Origin: Verrucomicrobiia bacterium
GTDB lineage: Bacteria; Verrucomicrobiota; Verrucomicrobiia; Limisphaerales; UBA11358
NCBI GenBank assembly: GCA_031290985.1
Contig: JARLJW010000029.1
Coordinates: forward strand, 1-40,991
Reading direction: 5' to 3'
Length of the DNA: 40,991 nucleotides
A program made the position numbers and the translations under genes. Under the pieces are notes generated by a model. That model made no database searches. It was not told where the DNA came from and saw only the letters and a program-made list of their open reading frames with translations. How positions within the stretch are numbered: the stretch's first letter is position 1; each line of letters opens with the position of its first letter. This document shows positions 25,840 to 34,354 of this stretch, piece by piece.

Positions 25840-26802
25840 ATGAAACTGCATCTGGCCATTCCGCTCATGTGGGTCATGACGGCCGGGGCTTTTGCGGCGC
25901 CACAAATCGAGGTGGACCAGCCGCGCTGGAATTTCGGCACCGTGACCAACGGCTACGCGGAGGATCACGATTTTTTGATCCGGAACCGCGGGGATGAGAC
26001 GTTGCGAATCAGCCGGGTGCTTTCCAGTTGCAGTGCATGTTTGTCCGCGCAGATGCCGTCAACCAACCTCCCGCCCGGCGGCACCGCCACGGTGCGGGCG
26101 CATCTGGATTTACGCACTCTGACCGGGGCGGTGACGCGCGCGATCCTGGTGGATTCCAACGATCCCAAAACGCCCTCCGTGATCCTGAACCTGGCCGGCG
26201 TGGTCGTTCCGGCCTATCAGGTGGTGCCGCCGGAAATCAACCTGGACCTGTCCCGGAACCAACCGGCGGCCACCGTTGAAATCAGCGCCTTGACGGAAGG
26301 CGGCGGCGCCTTGGCGCAGGTGTCCAGCAGCGACACAAATGTCATCGCCACCATCACCCGGCGGGCGACCAGCCCGGGGGAATATGTGGTGGCCATGCAG
26401 GTGCTCAATTCATTGCCGCGGGGAAACACGGTGTGTGTCCTGACCGCGCGCGGAACCGATTCCAACACCGAGCCCTGCCGGGTGCTTTGTTATATTCGCA
26501 ATCCGCCGGATCTGGAATTGACCCCGGTGCAGTTAAGGCTGCAACCGGTGGACGAGCTGCAAAGACGCATCCTGTGGATCCGTCAGCGGGGGCCAACCCC
26601 CTTGATTTTGCTTGATATTTTGGCTTCGTCCGCTACCATCAAGTGTGAAATTGTTCCGGAATCGACCCGGTTCAATTACCGGGTAAACGTGGCGGCGCGG
26701 GGTCAGAAAAACCATTCCGGCCAGACCAACTGGCTGACGCTGAAAATGCAGGACCAGAATTTGCAGGAGAGGCTGGTGCCGGTGCCCGTGTCGGTGAACT
26801 GA
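25840..26802 (+). CDS. DUF1573-type periplasmic protein
   Basis: The 320-residue product begins with a signal peptide (MKLHLAIPLMWVMTAGAFAA). Residues ~25-130 match DUF1573 in layout: PRWNFGTVTNGYAEDHDFLIRN, a Cys-containing SSCSACLSA, an LPPGGTATVRAHLD strand and a SNDPKTPSVILNLAGVV end. This Ig-like ASH-type fold is common in exported Bacteroidetes and Verrucomicrobia proteins. The remaining ~190 residues contain at least one similar Ig-like domain. A periplasmic chaperone or structural role in pilus assembly is possible from context only. Confidence 0.75.
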   Translation: MKLHLAIPLMWVMTAGAFAAPQIEVDQPRWNFGTVTNGYAEDHDFLIRNRGDETLRISRVLSSCSACLSAQMPSTNLPPGGTATVRAHLDLRTLTGAVTRAILVDSNDPKTPSVILNLAGVVVPAYQVVPPEINLDLSRNQPAATVEISALTEGGGALAQVSSSDTNVIATITRRATSPGEYVVAMQVLNSLPRGNTVCVLTARGTDSNTEPCRVLCYIRNPPDLELTPVQLRLQPVDELQRRILWIRQRGPTPLILLDILASSATIKCEIVPESTRFNYRVNVAARGQKNHSGQTNWLTLKMQDQNLQERLVPVPVSVN

Positions 26803-26826
26803 TCAGAAGCAGCATCCGGAAAAAAT

Positions 26827-27057
26827 ATGCTCCCAGTGGAAAATAAAGGAACGAACCCGGCCGGACTAAATCTGGTGGCCAGGTTTATGGAGTGCCTGCG
26901 GGATGAGCGCGGCTCGGTCATGACGGAGTATCTGCTGGTCACCGGGATCATGGTGCCGGTGGCGGCCTACCTCTTCCACCCGGACAACGGCCTGTATCAG
27001 GCCGTCCGCGCCCAGTACGATACGACGACGACCCTGTTGATGTATCCCGGCCCCTGA
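26827..27057 (+). CDS. Third Flp-like prepilin (minor or initiating)
   Basis: The 76-residue product carries a long leader (29 residues) ending DERG before SVMTEYLLVTGIMVPVAAYLF, so Gly29 is at -1 and Glu34-Tyr35 at +5/+6 as in Flp prepilins. The helix is short and broken by Pro, and the tail (HPDNGLYQAVRAQYDTTTTLL) is unlike Flp1 and Flp2. It sits just before the peptidase gene, away from the major pilins. A minor or assembly-initiating pseudopilin is the likely role. Confidence 0.8.
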   Translation: MLPVENKGTNPAGLNLVARFMECLRDERGSVMTEYLLVTGIMVPVAAYLFHPDNGLYQAVRAQYDTTTTLLMYPGP

Positions 27058-27073
27058 CTTCAAGCTCCACGGC

Positions 27074-27634
27074 ATGCCACCCGCATCATCCATCCCGCCA
27101 GTTGATTTCCCGGCAGTGCCGGCCGCCGCCAGTCCGCTCGCGGCCATGCTGATTTTGTTTGTCCTGCTGACGGTGGCGGTTTACATGGAATTGAAAGAGG
27201 GCCGGATTCCGAACTGGCTGACGCTGGCCGGCATGGCCGCGGGATTGCTGGTCGCGTTCCTGCACGGGCAGCCGGTTTTTTGGTCGAGCCTCGGGGGGCT
27301 GCTCATTGGCTTTGGATTCCTGTTCATTTTTTATTTGTTTAACGGGGTCGGCGGCGGCGATGTGAAGCTGATGGGTGCGGTCGGGGCTTTGCTGGGGGCG
27401 GAACTGATCAAGCCGGCCTTGTTTTATACGACCTTCATTGGCGCCTTTCTGGCGGTGATGATCTTCGTCTGGCGCAAAGATTTTTGGCTGCGGGTCAGTT
27501 GGGGTTTGCAAAACCTGGTTTTCTGGCGCCAACCAGAGGCGAAGCAATTGACCAGGCTGCCGGCCATCAAAGTGCCCTACGGCATAGCCATTGCCACCGG
27601 CTGCGTGCTGGCCCTGCTGGCCAGGGGCAGCTAG
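27074..27634 (+). CDS. cpaA: CpaA/TadV prepilin peptidase (A24 family)
   Basis: The 186-residue polytopic protein has the A24 hallmark GGGDVKLMGAVGALLG, which supplies the second catalytic Asp (GxGD). The first motif reads VYMELKEGRIPNWLTL; in most family members the residue six before IPN is Asp, and here it is Glu. It should remove leaders from Flp1, Flp2, the third pilin and the TadE-like proteins at the inner membrane. ATG 27074 gives a Pro/Ala-rich 24-residue N-terminus; ATG 27146 (MLILFV) is a possible later start. Confidence 0.87.
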   Translation: MPPASSIPPVDFPAVPAAASPLAAMLILFVLLTVAVYMELKEGRIPNWLTLAGMAAGLLVAFLHGQPVFWSSLGGLLIGFGFLFIFYLFNGVGGGDVKLMGAVGALLGAELIKPALFYTTFIGAFLAVMIFVWRKDFWLRVSWGLQNLVFWRQPEAKQLTRLPAIKVPYGIAIATGCVLALLARGS

Positions 27635-27648
27635 AACCCGTTTTCTCC

Positions 27649-28365
27649 ATGGAAAAACCGCTTCATAACGGAGGCCTGCTCAGGGATGAGCGGGCGGTGG
27701 CGTTGACTGAATTTGCCATCGTCATGCCGGTGGTGCTGCTGTTCTTTTTGGTGATGTTGCAATATTTTGCGGCGCTCCGGGCGGCGCAGCTTGGCAACTA
27801 TGCCGCGTATGTTGCGGCGCGTTCCTATGCCGTCCGGCATTCGCAGCCCGATGCCTTGACCGCGGCCGCGATGGCGCTGGCGCCCACGGCCAAGTTTGTC
27901 CCGGGCGAAGCGGGCGGCGGCGGCGGCTCGGGCATATTGTCACAGGTGATGGGAGACAAGGCCGGCGATTATGCGGCCGGCCTGGCGGCGGCCTACGTTC
28001 GCCTCCAGGGAAATGCATTTTCCGCAAAAAAAGATCCCATCAACGGCAGCAGCCTGCAGCAGGCGAGCGTGGTCATCAACTATCCGCAGCCCATCTACGC
28101 GCCGGGATTGAAACCGCTTTGGAACATGCTGGCCGGTCCGGATATCAACACCAAACTGGCTCCGTTGGCCGGGGGCGGCTGGTTTGGTTTCCTCAATTCA
28201 ATCCCATACGTCAACATCCAGAGCAGGTGCGCCACCGGCTACGAGACCTGGGGTGAAGATTCGGCCTACAATGACGCCGCAAAGAAAGTAAAAACCTACA
28301 GCGTGTGGGATCCGAATGACTGGGGCAGCGGCTCCCACTGGCAACCGCGGGAGGCGCGACAATAA
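27649..28365 (+). CDS. TadE-like pseudopilin
   Basis: The 238-residue product starts at ATG 27649. It has a short leader, RAVALTEFAIVMPVVLLFFLVML with Glu21-Phe22 at +5/+6 (Ala16 at -1) and a hydrophobic helix, then the AALRAAQLGNYAAYVAARSYAV segment typical of TadE-type proteins, and a Gly-rich periplasmic part. TadE proteins are minor pseudopilins processed by the prepilin peptidase. The gene ends 6 bp before the TadG-like gene. Confidence 0.82.
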   Translation: MEKPLHNGGLLRDERAVALTEFAIVMPVVLLFFLVMLQYFAALRAAQLGNYAAYVAARSYAVRHSQPDALTAAAMALAPTAKFVPGEAGGGGGSGILSQVMGDKAGDYAAGLAAAYVRLQGNAFSAKKDPINGSSLQQASVVINYPQPIYAPGLKPLWNMLAGPDINTKLAPLAGGGWFGFLNSIPYVNIQSRCATGYETWGEDSAYNDAAKKVKTYSVWDPNDWGSGSHWQPREARQ

Positions 28366-28371
28366 TCCGCC

Positions 28372-29664
28372 ATGAAACTTTTTGCCATCTTGGAAAGCCG
28401 GATCCGGCGCCTGCGGGATGACCAGAACGGCAGCGTCTTGTTGCTTTCGGGGATCATGGCCTTCATGGTGGCCATTTTGGGGGTTTTTGCGGTGGATACC
28501 GGGCAGGCCATCTACAACCGGATTGTGGCGCAAAACGCGGCGGATGCGGCGGCGGAAACGGCGGCGCTTTGGCAGGCGCGCGGGCTGAACCTGGTGCAGC
28601 AGTTGAATAATTTTCATTACGTCTTCAATGTCACGTTGTTCGGGGTTGAAGCCGGCCAGTTGGCGACCTGCTTGTCCACCCCCCAGACCGAGGCCAATGA
28701 ACATGCCGCCTGCTCGATCGGCGCATTATTGTCCGGCGGGGCATCGTGTCCGCCCGCCATCCGCGCCATGACGCATGCGTGCCGGGAATGCACCAAGGCC
28801 GGGCCGAACAACGATTACCAGAAGTCCGTGGCCCAGCAAATCCTGGCCATGCAGCAAAGCATGACCTACACATTTCCGTTGTTGACCCTCACCTATGCGA
28901 GCCAGGCGGCGCAGCAGTCCGGCGCCGACGACCTGTCCATCGTGGTGCCGCAATATGCCTCCAAGATCGGCAGCCAGATCGGCCTGAGCTTTCCGTCCCT
29001 GCCGGCGGTGAACGTTTTTGCCTTCCCGATCAATCCGGCCTCGGTCTCGCTCAATGTCCAGCAAGTCGATGGAAAATATTTTCCCTGGCGCTGGAGCCTG
29101 GTGAATCTGCCGTCGGATGATACCCGGGCGGATGAAATGGTGGCCAAGGTGGCGGCGCTCGTCGCGTGGGAGACCGGCCGGATCTTTTGTTCAACGGATC
29201 CATTTCAACTGGGACAATTTATCGGCCAGTTTGGCGGCCATGACACCCCGGATGACTGGGGCTGGCGTGACAAATATTACCAGGGGCATCCGGGCTACAT
29301 GACCTGGGCGGCCGGCAAAACCAACCAGACCGAGCTGGCGGGGCTGGGCCTGCTGCGCTGGGTCAATGGCGGCGCCCCCGCGGCGCCGGTTCACTATAAG
29401 TTCATGAACCAGGACGGCCTGCTGATGTACGTGGGTACGGGCCTTGACTCGACCTCACCGCTAATGGTTCCGCCGCTGATCGCGGTGGCGAGCAGCCAGG
29501 TGGAAGGCACCGGTGTGATTGGGAAAGACGGCAGCCTCTTCAAAGGGTTCAGCTCCTTGGGCAGTTTGCTGACCGGGATAAATCCGGTGGATCAACCCCC
29601 GGTGGACTCCACGCCGCACCTGATCTCGGTGTATGGCGTGCCGTTTCCCTCCATTTATCACTAA
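28372..29664 (+). CDS. TadG-like pilus assembly protein
   Basis: The 430-residue product has an N-terminal basic stretch and QNGSVLLLSGIMAFMVAILGVFAVDTGQAIYNRIVAQNAADAAAETAALW (stated as positions ~19-67): a membrane helix followed by the NAADAAA-type motif characteristic of TadE/TadG-family proteins. The C-terminal ~360 residues are periplasmic, with several Cys (CLSTPQTEANEHAACS, HACREC). Family TadG proteins often carry a von Willebrand domain; I do not see a MIDAS motif here. The stop TAA is followed directly by the Shine-Dalgarno/start AGGATG of the next gene. Confidence 0.78.
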   Translation: MKLFAILESRIRRLRDDQNGSVLLLSGIMAFMVAILGVFAVDTGQAIYNRIVAQNAADAAAETAALWQARGLNLVQQLNNFHYVFNVTLFGVEAGQLATCLSTPQTEANEHAACSIGALLSGGASCPPAIRAMTHACRECTKAGPNNDYQKSVAQQILAMQQSMTYTFPLLTLTYASQAAQQSGADDLSIVVPQYASKIGSQIGLSFPSLPAVNVFAFPINPASVSLNVQQVDGKYFPWRWSLVNLPSDDTRADEMVAKVAALVAWETGRIFCSTDPFQLGQFIGQFGGHDTPDDWGWRDKYYQGHPGYMTWAAGKTNQTELAGLGLLRWVNGGAPAAPVHYKFMNQDGLLMYVGTGLDSTSPLMVPPLIAVASSQVEGTGVIGKDGSLFKGFSSLGSLLTGINPVDQPPVDSTPHLISVYGVPFPSIYH

Positions 29665-29666
29665 GG

Positions 29667-30230
29667 ATGAAACTACCCTCCGCCACCCGGTGCCCGAGCC
29701 GCTGCCGCCCGCCGACGGCCGCCGGAGCGATTCTGGCGGAGGCCTGTATTGGCCTGGCGCTGCTGGTGTTTCTGTGGATCTTGGTTTCGTATGTGACCTA
29801 CATGTCAAACAACCGGATTCGCACGGTCATGGCGGCGCGTGATTCCGCCTGGCTGTCGGGGAACGGACAGAACCCGACCGCCCAGGGGTCCATTGCCGGA
29901 TCTTTTTTCAGCGGGGACGATGTCAATGTGGCCCAGGTGCAGTCTTCGGTGCGCGTTCCCTTGAGCCCGGGGAATCCGTATTTCACGCCCGCAGTTTGCA
30001 GCAATTCCGTGACCTTTGGCATGTCGGTGAGTGATTTGAAGCAGAGCACGCAGTTCCCCTTTGTGCTGATGAACATGCAGGTGCCCTTCATGCCCGAGGC
30101 CATGTTGACCAATTTCACCAGCGTCTCCGGGCATTGCGCGTGGCCGGCGGATGTGGACAACACCTTGTCCGGCCCGCAAGCCATCCTGCTCGCGGCGGAA
30201 GCGAGATGGATGGGCGGCATCAAATATTAA
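29667..30230 (+). CDS. Second TadE/TadF-like pseudopilin
   Basis: The 187-residue product has a 20-residue leader ending AAG, then AILAEACIGLALLVFLWILV: Gly20 at -1, Glu25 at +5 and a hydrophobic helix, the TadE/F pattern. The periplasmic part has two widely spaced Cys and no recognisable domain. Coupled to the previous gene by TAAGGATG. Likely a minor pseudopilin; which Tad class it belongs to is uncertain. Confidence 0.7.
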   Translation: MKLPSATRCPSRCRPPTAAGAILAEACIGLALLVFLWILVSYVTYMSNNRIRTVMAARDSAWLSGNGQNPTAQGSIAGSFFSGDDVNVAQVQSSVRVPLSPGNPYFTPAVCSNSVTFGMSVSDLKQSTQFPFVLMNMQVPFMPEAMLTNFTSVSGHCAWPADVDNTLSGPQAILLAAEARWMGGIKY

Positions 30231-30261
30231 AGAACCGGACTGATTGCCCGGTGATACGGTC

Positions 30262-31206
30262 ATGGAAACTTTAAAAAACGGGATCGGCCGGTGGATCGGC
30301 GTGGTGGTGAAATGCCTCCTCTCGTGCGTGATCGTGTGGCTGCTCATCTCGTTGCTGGACATGATGCGGCTGTGGAACTCCATCCATCCGGCCGCGACGG
30401 CAGGCAATGAGGCGGCCCGGTTGTCCGCGGCGCTGAAGCAGGAACAGGCCGGGGCGGCGATCACGCCGGCGGATGTTTTTTGGCCGCAATTTTTTGGGAG
30501 CGACGGGGCGGCCATCCACCGGATGTCGCTCAATGGCGTCCAGATAACCAGTCAAGAATGGACGACCACGGTGCCGGCCGCCGATGTCATCGCCTACTAC
30601 CGCGACCAGATGGCCGCGCGCGGCTGGCGGGATGTCACCGAGGAAACTTATCAATTCCAGCCGGAATCGCGCAGTCCCGGCATGGGCAGGAACGGGTTGC
30701 AGGACGAGCGGTTTCTGGACACCTACAATGCGACGATGGATTCCGTCCTCATATTGCGGCGGGGTGGCTGGTCGATGCAACTGATGACGGTGCACAATCA
30801 AAGGCAGATAGCGCAGACCACGGTTAGAATTTACGCCGCCGCGACACCTTCGATAAAACAATTTGTTGATAACCTGACCCTGGATTTTGTCCGGGGTGTG
30901 AACCGCGGTTCACCGGGAAAAGCGCTGGACGTGGAAGAACAAAGCGGACGGCAGCATTTGCATACCACCATCGTTGCGAAACGGCAATCACCCGGCGAGG
31001 CATTTCAAGAAGCGGTGTCCCAGCTCAAATCGCAAGGCTGGCACCTGGTCTTGCCATTGCCGGGCCAACCCTCTGCCCCCGGTTTTTTTGTGTGGCTGGC
31101 AAGGGGCGGCCAATATGGCGCGCTTTCCGTGAAGGCCCTGCCCGCCGGCCAAAGCTCCTCGGTGATGTTCGCGGAAGTGATGCCCGAGAATGCGCCCCGC
31201 CGCTAG
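30262..31206 (+). CDS. Single-pass membrane protein of unknown function at the end of the Tad operon
   Basis: The 314-residue product starts at ATG 30262; an in-frame TTG at 30244 is possible. It has one N-terminal membrane segment (IGVVVKCLLSCVIVWLLISL) and a periplasmic region. Two segments look alike: ADVIAYYRDQMAARGWRDV (~110-130) and GEAFQEAVSQLKSQGWHLV (~247-265), each an amphipathic helix ending in a G-W turn followed by strands, suggesting two related alpha/beta units. I do not recognise a named family. Its place as last operon gene suggests an assembly or regulatory accessory of the pilus. Confidence 0.65.
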   Translation: METLKNGIGRWIGVVVKCLLSCVIVWLLISLLDMMRLWNSIHPAATAGNEAARLSAALKQEQAGAAITPADVFWPQFFGSDGAAIHRMSLNGVQITSQEWTTTVPAADVIAYYRDQMAARGWRDVTEETYQFQPESRSPGMGRNGLQDERFLDTYNATMDSVLILRRGGWSMQLMTVHNQRQIAQTTVRIYAAATPSIKQFVDNLTLDFVRGVNRGSPGKALDVEEQSGRQHLHTTIVAKRQSPGEAFQEAVSQLKSQGWHLVLPLPGQPSAPGFFVWLARGGQYGALSVKALPAGQSSSVMFAEVMPENAPRR

Positions 31207-31216
31207 CCCGGTTTTT

Positions 31217-31414
31217 TTAGAGCGGTTAAAGAAAAGTTGTAGTCATTCGGGGCGAGGATTTTTGGGTTTTGGCGAGCGGTGCCGATCATCGGCCTTTGGC
31301 GAAGGAGCGGGTTTAAACAACCCCGTGACTGAGCCGAAACGAAGCCAAAACCCAAAAAGACCGCCCTCGCTCTTTCCCAACCGAATGGCTGCAACTTTTC
31401 TTTAACCGCTCTAA
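31217..31414. repeat. 198-bp palindromic element with 23-bp perfect terminal inverted repeats
   Basis: Between convergent operons, 31217-31239 (begins TTAGAGCGGTTAAAG) is perfectly complementary to 31392-31414. A second perfect 15-bp pair lies inside (31259-31273, TTTTTGGGTTTTGGC, with 31344-31358), and GCCGATCATCGGC (31281-31293) near the middle. There is no coding capacity. The structure fits a MITE or a large bidirectional terminator-type hairpin. I see no clear target-site duplication, though TTT runs flank the left end. Confidence 0.8.
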
Positions 31415-31431
31415 CCGCTCAAAAGGGCGGG

Positions 31432-33711
31432 TTACTTTTCAAGTCCGTCCGGCGTGGTGGTCAGCGGGATGACGATGCCCGCGTCAATGTATTGCCCGCC
31501 GGTGGTCTGGTGACAGTGGACGGCGATAAGGTTGACGCCGGGGTGCAGGGCGGCCAGCGCCTCCGGGTTTATTTTCTGATCCAAGTAGAGCGTGTCGTAG
31601 CTCGGCAACTGGGCGGCGAGAATCCCGTTCAGATAGATTTCGGCGTCTTCATCATGATGCACCTGGAGGACGGCATGGCTCAGATCTTCGTGGCCCAGGG
31701 TGAATTCACGGCGCAGCCAGATGTCCGCCGTGTTCCAAGTCGTGTTCAGCATGGTGTTGGGAGTTCCCTCGGTGCCGAACCCGCCGATGCCTTCCTTCCA
31801 GCCCCCGTCGTCGAACGCCGGCTGGAACCATTGGCTGCCGGGATCGTCGAGGGTGTATTTCCACGGCACCCGCCGGTACAGCCCGTTGGGCACGATGACT
31901 TGATAACGCTGCTGCGGGCCCCCGCCGAGATTGGCGGCCCGCGTCGCGGCCGGGTCGAGCTTGTCGATGGCCCGGTCGTAGGTCATCAACCCGTTGCATT
32001 CGGTTTCGACATCGGCGGTCTGGGTGTAAATGGCGGCGCTCAAGCCGTAGGAATAATTCAGCATGTGCACGCGGATGGAATTGGTCTGGTAATGGTCGTT
32101 CAAGGTCTCGATGTCGGGCATCGGCTGATAGCCCCAGGATTTGCCGGACCAGGTGTGTCCGGGCAGGCCGAGGCCGAGGCCGCCGAATTCACCGATCACC
32201 GCCGCCCGGTCGGGTTCCGGTTGCGGCGATTCCGGGCCGGGGTAGCTGTGGGTATCGATGATGTCGCCGACGCGTTTATCGGTCCAGCCGCTGGCGTCAT
32301 CCACGAGGCGGGAGGGGTCGATGGCTTTCAACCACGGCACCAGCCGCTCGGTGTCGTATTGGCCCCAGCCCTCGTTGAACAAGATCCAGACGATGATGGC
32401 GGGGTGATTGCCGCGGCTCTCGACCATGCGCTGCAGCTCGGTCTCGAATTGAATCCGGCTTTCCGCGGTCGTGTTCTTGCCGCTCGGCATGTCCTGCCAG
32501 ACGAGCAGCCCCAGCTTGTCGCACCAATAATACCAGCGGTCGGGCTCGACCTTGACGTGCTTGCGGGCGAGGTTGAAGCCGTCGCGCTTCAGCGCCTCGA
32601 TGTCATACCGCAAGGCCGCATCCGTCGGTGCCGTGTAGATGCCGTCCGGCCAGAAGCCCTGGTCCAGCGCGCCCATTTCAAAGGTGAACTGGTCGTTGAG
32701 CGCGATCCGCGTCTTGCCCTCCTCATCTTTTTTCAAGGCGACCTTCCGCATGCCGAAATAGCTCGTGACGGAATCAACGACCCGGTTGCCGTCCTTGAGC
32801 GTCACCTTCAAGTCGTAGAGGAACGGATCATCCGGCGTCCACCGATGGGGCGTGGCCACCGGCAGGCTGAATTCGCGGTTCACCGGCCCGGTGACGCGGG
32901 CGATCTCCCGGTTTGAGGACAGCGCAACCACCTCCACCTTCAATGATTCCAACTGGCTGCCCACGGCGGCGGTCACATGCAAAATTTCCTTGTCCACATC
33001 GGGCTGCAGCCGGAGCTCATCCAGGCAGATTTTGGGCACCGGCTCCAGCCAGACGGTCTGCCAGATGCCGGAAGTCGGCGTGTAAAAGATGTTTTCCGAG
33101 GTGCGCGATTGTTTGCCATGCGGCTGGTCGCCATCGGTCGGATCCTCCACCGCCACGGTGATTTCTTCATGGCCGTTCCATTGCAGGCTGCTGGTGATGT
33201 CGAAACTGAAATCATCGTAGCCGCCGCGATGCTGTCCCACGGGCCGGCCGTTGAGGCTGACCCGCGCGTGCCAGTCCACGGCGCCGAAATGCAGGCGCAC
33301 ACGCTGCCCGGCCCAGGCCGGGGGCACCGCAAAGTATCGCCGGTACCACAGGGTGCTGTTCTCGTCCAGCCGCTGCATCACGCCGGAGAGCGAGGACTCG
33401 ATCGGGAACGGAACCAGGATCTGGCCGGCAAAATTGGTCGCCTCGGTGGCCGTGATGGGGGTGATGGTGTAAGCCCACAGGCCGTTGAGATTGAGCCAGT
33501 CGTTGCGGACAAGTTGCGGCCGCGGATATTCGGGCAGGGCGTTGGTGGGGCTGACCTCGGCGGCCCAGCGCGTCATCAGGGCGCCGGGGGCGGGCCGCCA
33601 ACCGGCCGGCGCGGCGTGGCCGGCCAGCGTCAGCAGCGCCAGGGCGGAATAAAACACCCAGGGCCGGTTTACCGCGCGGCCGTCCGTCCTGCTGCCGGAT
33701 GTTTTTGGCAT
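31432..33711 (-). CDS. Glycoside hydrolase family 2 enzyme, exported
   Basis: The 759-residue product begins with a hydrophobic segment ([19 protein letters not shown], ~18-36) that should be a signal peptide. It shows the GH2 order: sugar-binding jelly-roll (~55-215, with [30 protein letters not shown]), Ig-like domain (~215-315), TIM barrel with [27 protein letters not shown] (stated in part), acid/base Glu447 in [10 protein letters not shown] and nucleophile Glu508 in [10 protein letters not shown]-terminal ~150-residue beta-sandwich (WLRREF, AEIYLNG) resembles a second carbohydrate-binding fold. Family members are beta-galactosidases, glucuronidases and mannosidases; specificity is not readable. 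Its ATG lies 4 bases after the response-regulator stop, so it is co-transcribed and probably its target or neighbour in regulation. Confidence 0.88.
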   Translation of the reverse strand: MPKTSGSRTDGRAVNRPWVFYSALALLTLAGHAAPAGWRPAPGALMTRWAAEVSPTNALPEYPRPQLVRNDWLNLNGLWAYTITPITATEATNFAGQILVPFPIESSLSGVMQRLDENSTLWYRRYFAVPPAWAGQRVRLHFGAVDWHARVSLNGRPVGQHRGGYDDFSFDITSSLQWNGHEEITVAVEDPTDGDQPHGKQSRTSENIFYTPTSGIWQTVWLEPVPKICLDELRLQPDVDKEILHVTAAVGSQLESLKVEVVALSSNREIARVTGPVNREFSLPVATPHRWTPDDPFLYDLKVTLKDGNRVVDSVTSYFGMRKVALKKDEEGKTRIALNDQFTFEMGALDQGFWPDGIYTAPTDAALRYDIEALKRDGFNLARKHVKVEPDRWYYWCDKLGLLVWQDMPSGKNTTAESRIQFETELQRMVESRGNHPAIIVWILFNEGWGQYDTERLVPWLKAIDPSRLVDDASGWTDKRVGDIIDTHSYPGPESPQPEPDRAAVIGEFGGLGLGLPGHTWSGKSWGYQPMPDIETLNDHYQTNSIRVHMLNYSYGLSAAIYTQTADVETECNGLMTYDRAIDKLDPAATRAANLGGGPQQRYQVIVPNGLYRRVPWKYTLDDPGSQWFQPAFDDGGWKEGIGGFGTEGTPNTMLNTTWNTADIWLRREFTLGHEDLSHAVLQVHHDEDAEIYLNGILAAQLPSYDTLYLDQKINPEALAALHPGVNLIAVHCHQTTGGQYIDAGIVIPLTTTPDGLEK

Positions 33712-33715
33712 AAAT

Positions 33716-34351
33716 TTATTGCTGGAGGAATTTGGCCACGGCTTCGCCGGAGGAACGCACGTGCAGCTTCTGGTAGATGCGCCGGATATAATTCCTCACC
33801 GTATGGATGCTCAAGCCGAGCTTGTCCCCGATCTGCTTGTAGGCCTGGCCTTCCGCGAGCCCGTTCAACACCTCGCGCTCGCGCGGTGAGAGCGAGGTGG
33901 CTTCGTCATTGTGCGCGGACGGCGCGGGCTGGAGCGACTGCACCACCTTGCGGGCGATGGGGGCGGACATGGGCGAGCCGCCCTCGTGAACCTCGCGGAT
34001 GGCTTCCAGCAATTTCACCGGCGACAACCGTTTTAACAGGTAACCGCTCGCCCCGGCGGCCAGCGCGCTGAAAATCTTGTCCGTGTCCTCGAACACGGTC
34101 AGCATCACGACCTGCGTTTCCGGCATCAACGGCTTCAACAGGCGCACGCATTCGATGCCGCTCATCCCGCCCAGGTTGATGTCCATCAGCACCACGTCGG
34201 GTTTTTCCACCGGCAGGCGGGCCAGCGCCTCCTTGGCGTTGCTGTGGACGCTCACGCACTTGAATCCCTTGGCGGCATCCACATAGCCCGCGATGTTTTC
34301 GCGCAGGTCTACTTCATCATCCACAATGGAAACGCGGATCACTTTGCTCAT
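33716..34351 (-). CDS. NarL/FixJ-type response regulator
   Basis: The 211-residue product has a receiver domain (residues 1-~120) with the acidic pair Asp11-Asp12, phospho-acceptor Asp57 in [10 protein letters not shown], Thr in VVMLTVFED and Lys in [11 protein letters not shown], and a LuxR-type helix-turn-helix (~147-210, [20 protein letters not shown] and [17 protein letters not shown]). Three bases separate it from the kinase stop, and the GH2 gene follows closely, so it should be phosphorylated by the kinase and control transcription of this carbohydrate module. Confidence 0.93.
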   Translation of the reverse strand: MSKVIRVSIVDDEVDLRENIAGYVDAAKGFKCVSVHSNAKEALARLPVEKPDVVLMDINLGGMSGIECVRLLKPLMPETQVVMLTVFEDTDKIFSALAAGASGYLLKRLSPVKLLEAIREVHEGGSPMSAPIARKVVQSLQPAPSAHNDEATSLSPREREVLNGLAEGQAYKQIGDKLGLSIHTVRNYIRRIYQKLHVRSSGEAVAKFLQQ

Positions 34352-34354
34352 AAA

